This document shows positions 60,491 to 60,762 of a DNA stretch of 60,762 nucleotides, in pieces. The stretch's first letter is position 1. Each line of letters begins with the position of its first letter. A program made the position numbers and the translations under genes. The DNA lies in contig JAGBNH010000011.1 in the NCBI GenBank assembly GCA_017634475.1, forward strand, positions 1-60,762, in the 5' to 3' direction. The notes beneath the pieces are model-generated. The model saw only the letters and a list, made by a program, of their open reading frames with translations. It did no database searches and was not told the DNA's origin. This DNA is from Eubacterium sp. Its GTDB lineage: Bacteria; Bacillota; Clostridia; Lachnospirales; Lachnospiraceae.

Positions 60491-60762
60491 TTAGATGATA
60501 TCCTCCATAAATTTGAGCGTAATCTCCTGAATCTTTTTTACACAGTCGATCACTGTGGACTTCGGCACTCCGAGCTCCTTAGCAATTTCGCGGCGTGAGA
60601 GACCGTCCGAGAGAAGTTTGACTACCGGTGCATATTCCAGACGGATTGCCCCGGCATAGTTCATTAATTCCTGAAGAAGTTCAAGATAGCGATCTGCGCT
60701 GCCGTAGCCGTCTGGTGCGACAGGATCGAAAGCTTCTTCTATACCATCTTCGTTTGTCCAAG
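60491..60762 (-). CDS. Partial helix-turn-helix protein, truncated by the window edge
   Basis: The minus strand reads open from the window end to TAA at 60493-60491, giving 90 residues with no start inside. The C-terminal half has a clear helix-turn-helix (LSRREIAKELGVPKSTVIDCVKKI) before a short tail, as in sigma region 4 or phage-type regulators. The upstream part is acidic (EDGIEEAFDPVAPDG). It converges on the SymE pair. The full gene lies beyond the window. Confidence 0.75.
   Translation of the reverse strand, partial: WTNEDGIEEAFDPVAPDGYGSADRYLELLQELMNYAGAIRLEYAPVVKLLSDGLSRREIAKELGVPKSTVIDCVKKIQEITLKFMEDII

Noticed and set aside
1..60762. tRNA, rRNA or tmRNA genes
   Set aside because: No T-loop GTTCGAATC-type motif paired with a D-arm, and no rRNA-like stretch, was found by eye on either strand.

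Overview
The window is a chromosomal segment of a Gram-positive anaerobe, most likely a member of the Lachnospiraceae (Clostridia) with moderately high GC. This rests on gene content, not on a marker gene: a SufCBDSU iron-sulfur operon of the SufU type, two DegV proteins, a CarD-family regulator, a DUF4250 protein, a CoA-transferase very like the butyrate-forming enzymes of gut Clostridia, a GH130 mannosylglucose phosphorylase, and AGGAGG-type ribosome binding sites. Nearly all genes are on the + strand. I found no rRNA, tRNA, CRISPR array, IS transposase or phage structural gene.

Layout. 0-2 kb: ECF-like sigma factor with an overlapping membrane anti-sigma gene that carries a 24-bp tandem repeat. 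2-5 kb: an SbcCD/YhaON-like pair whose catalytic motifs are badly eroded. 5-12 kb: an amidohydrolase and sufC-sufB-sufD-sufS-sufU. 12-17 kb: YitT protein, then an MBOAT acyltransferase / DHHW protein / GH130 phosphorylase operon. 17-22 kb: RsbW/STAS pair, DegV, DMT exporter, VTC-DUF4956 pair. 22-28 kb: a one-module A-T-C NRPS with a membrane-anchored carboxylesterase, and a cation/proton antiporter. 28-33 kb: a degenerate CbxX-like AAA protein, a second DegV, plsX-acp-PAP2. 32-44 kb: an unknown protein, a MATE exporter, a G3E GTPase with mntP, a CoA-transferase, a damaged lacZ and a secreted M6-type metalloprotease. 44-50 kb: a TIR-TM-propeller protein divergent from an intact CbxX-type AAA ATPase, then an aquaporin. 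50-59 kb: DUF4250, gpmI, an MBL hydrolase, a TPP riboswitch with thiM-thiE-thiD-cytX, CarD and rlmD. The right edge holds a SymE-like toxin, a small unknown protein and a truncated helix-turn-helix protein.

A dispersed repeat, with ends GTCAT(C/T)CTGA and AAG(A/G)ATCTT, occurs in many direct, inverted and tandem copies between genes. It lies inside the suf operon and even in frame within lacZ. lacZ also has a one-base frameshift, and cytX has a TGG-to-TAG nonsense change, so some loci are decaying or contain sequence errors.

The most unusual biology is a set of apparent pseudoenzymes: the SbcD-like and YhaN-like pair, a CbxX-like AAA domain lacking its P-loop lysine (with an intact relative 19 kb away), and a G3E GTPase without its CxCC motif. 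Beside these stand the TIR-TM-propeller gene and the NRPS-esterase pair. All functions are inferred from recognisable motifs; no database search was possible.
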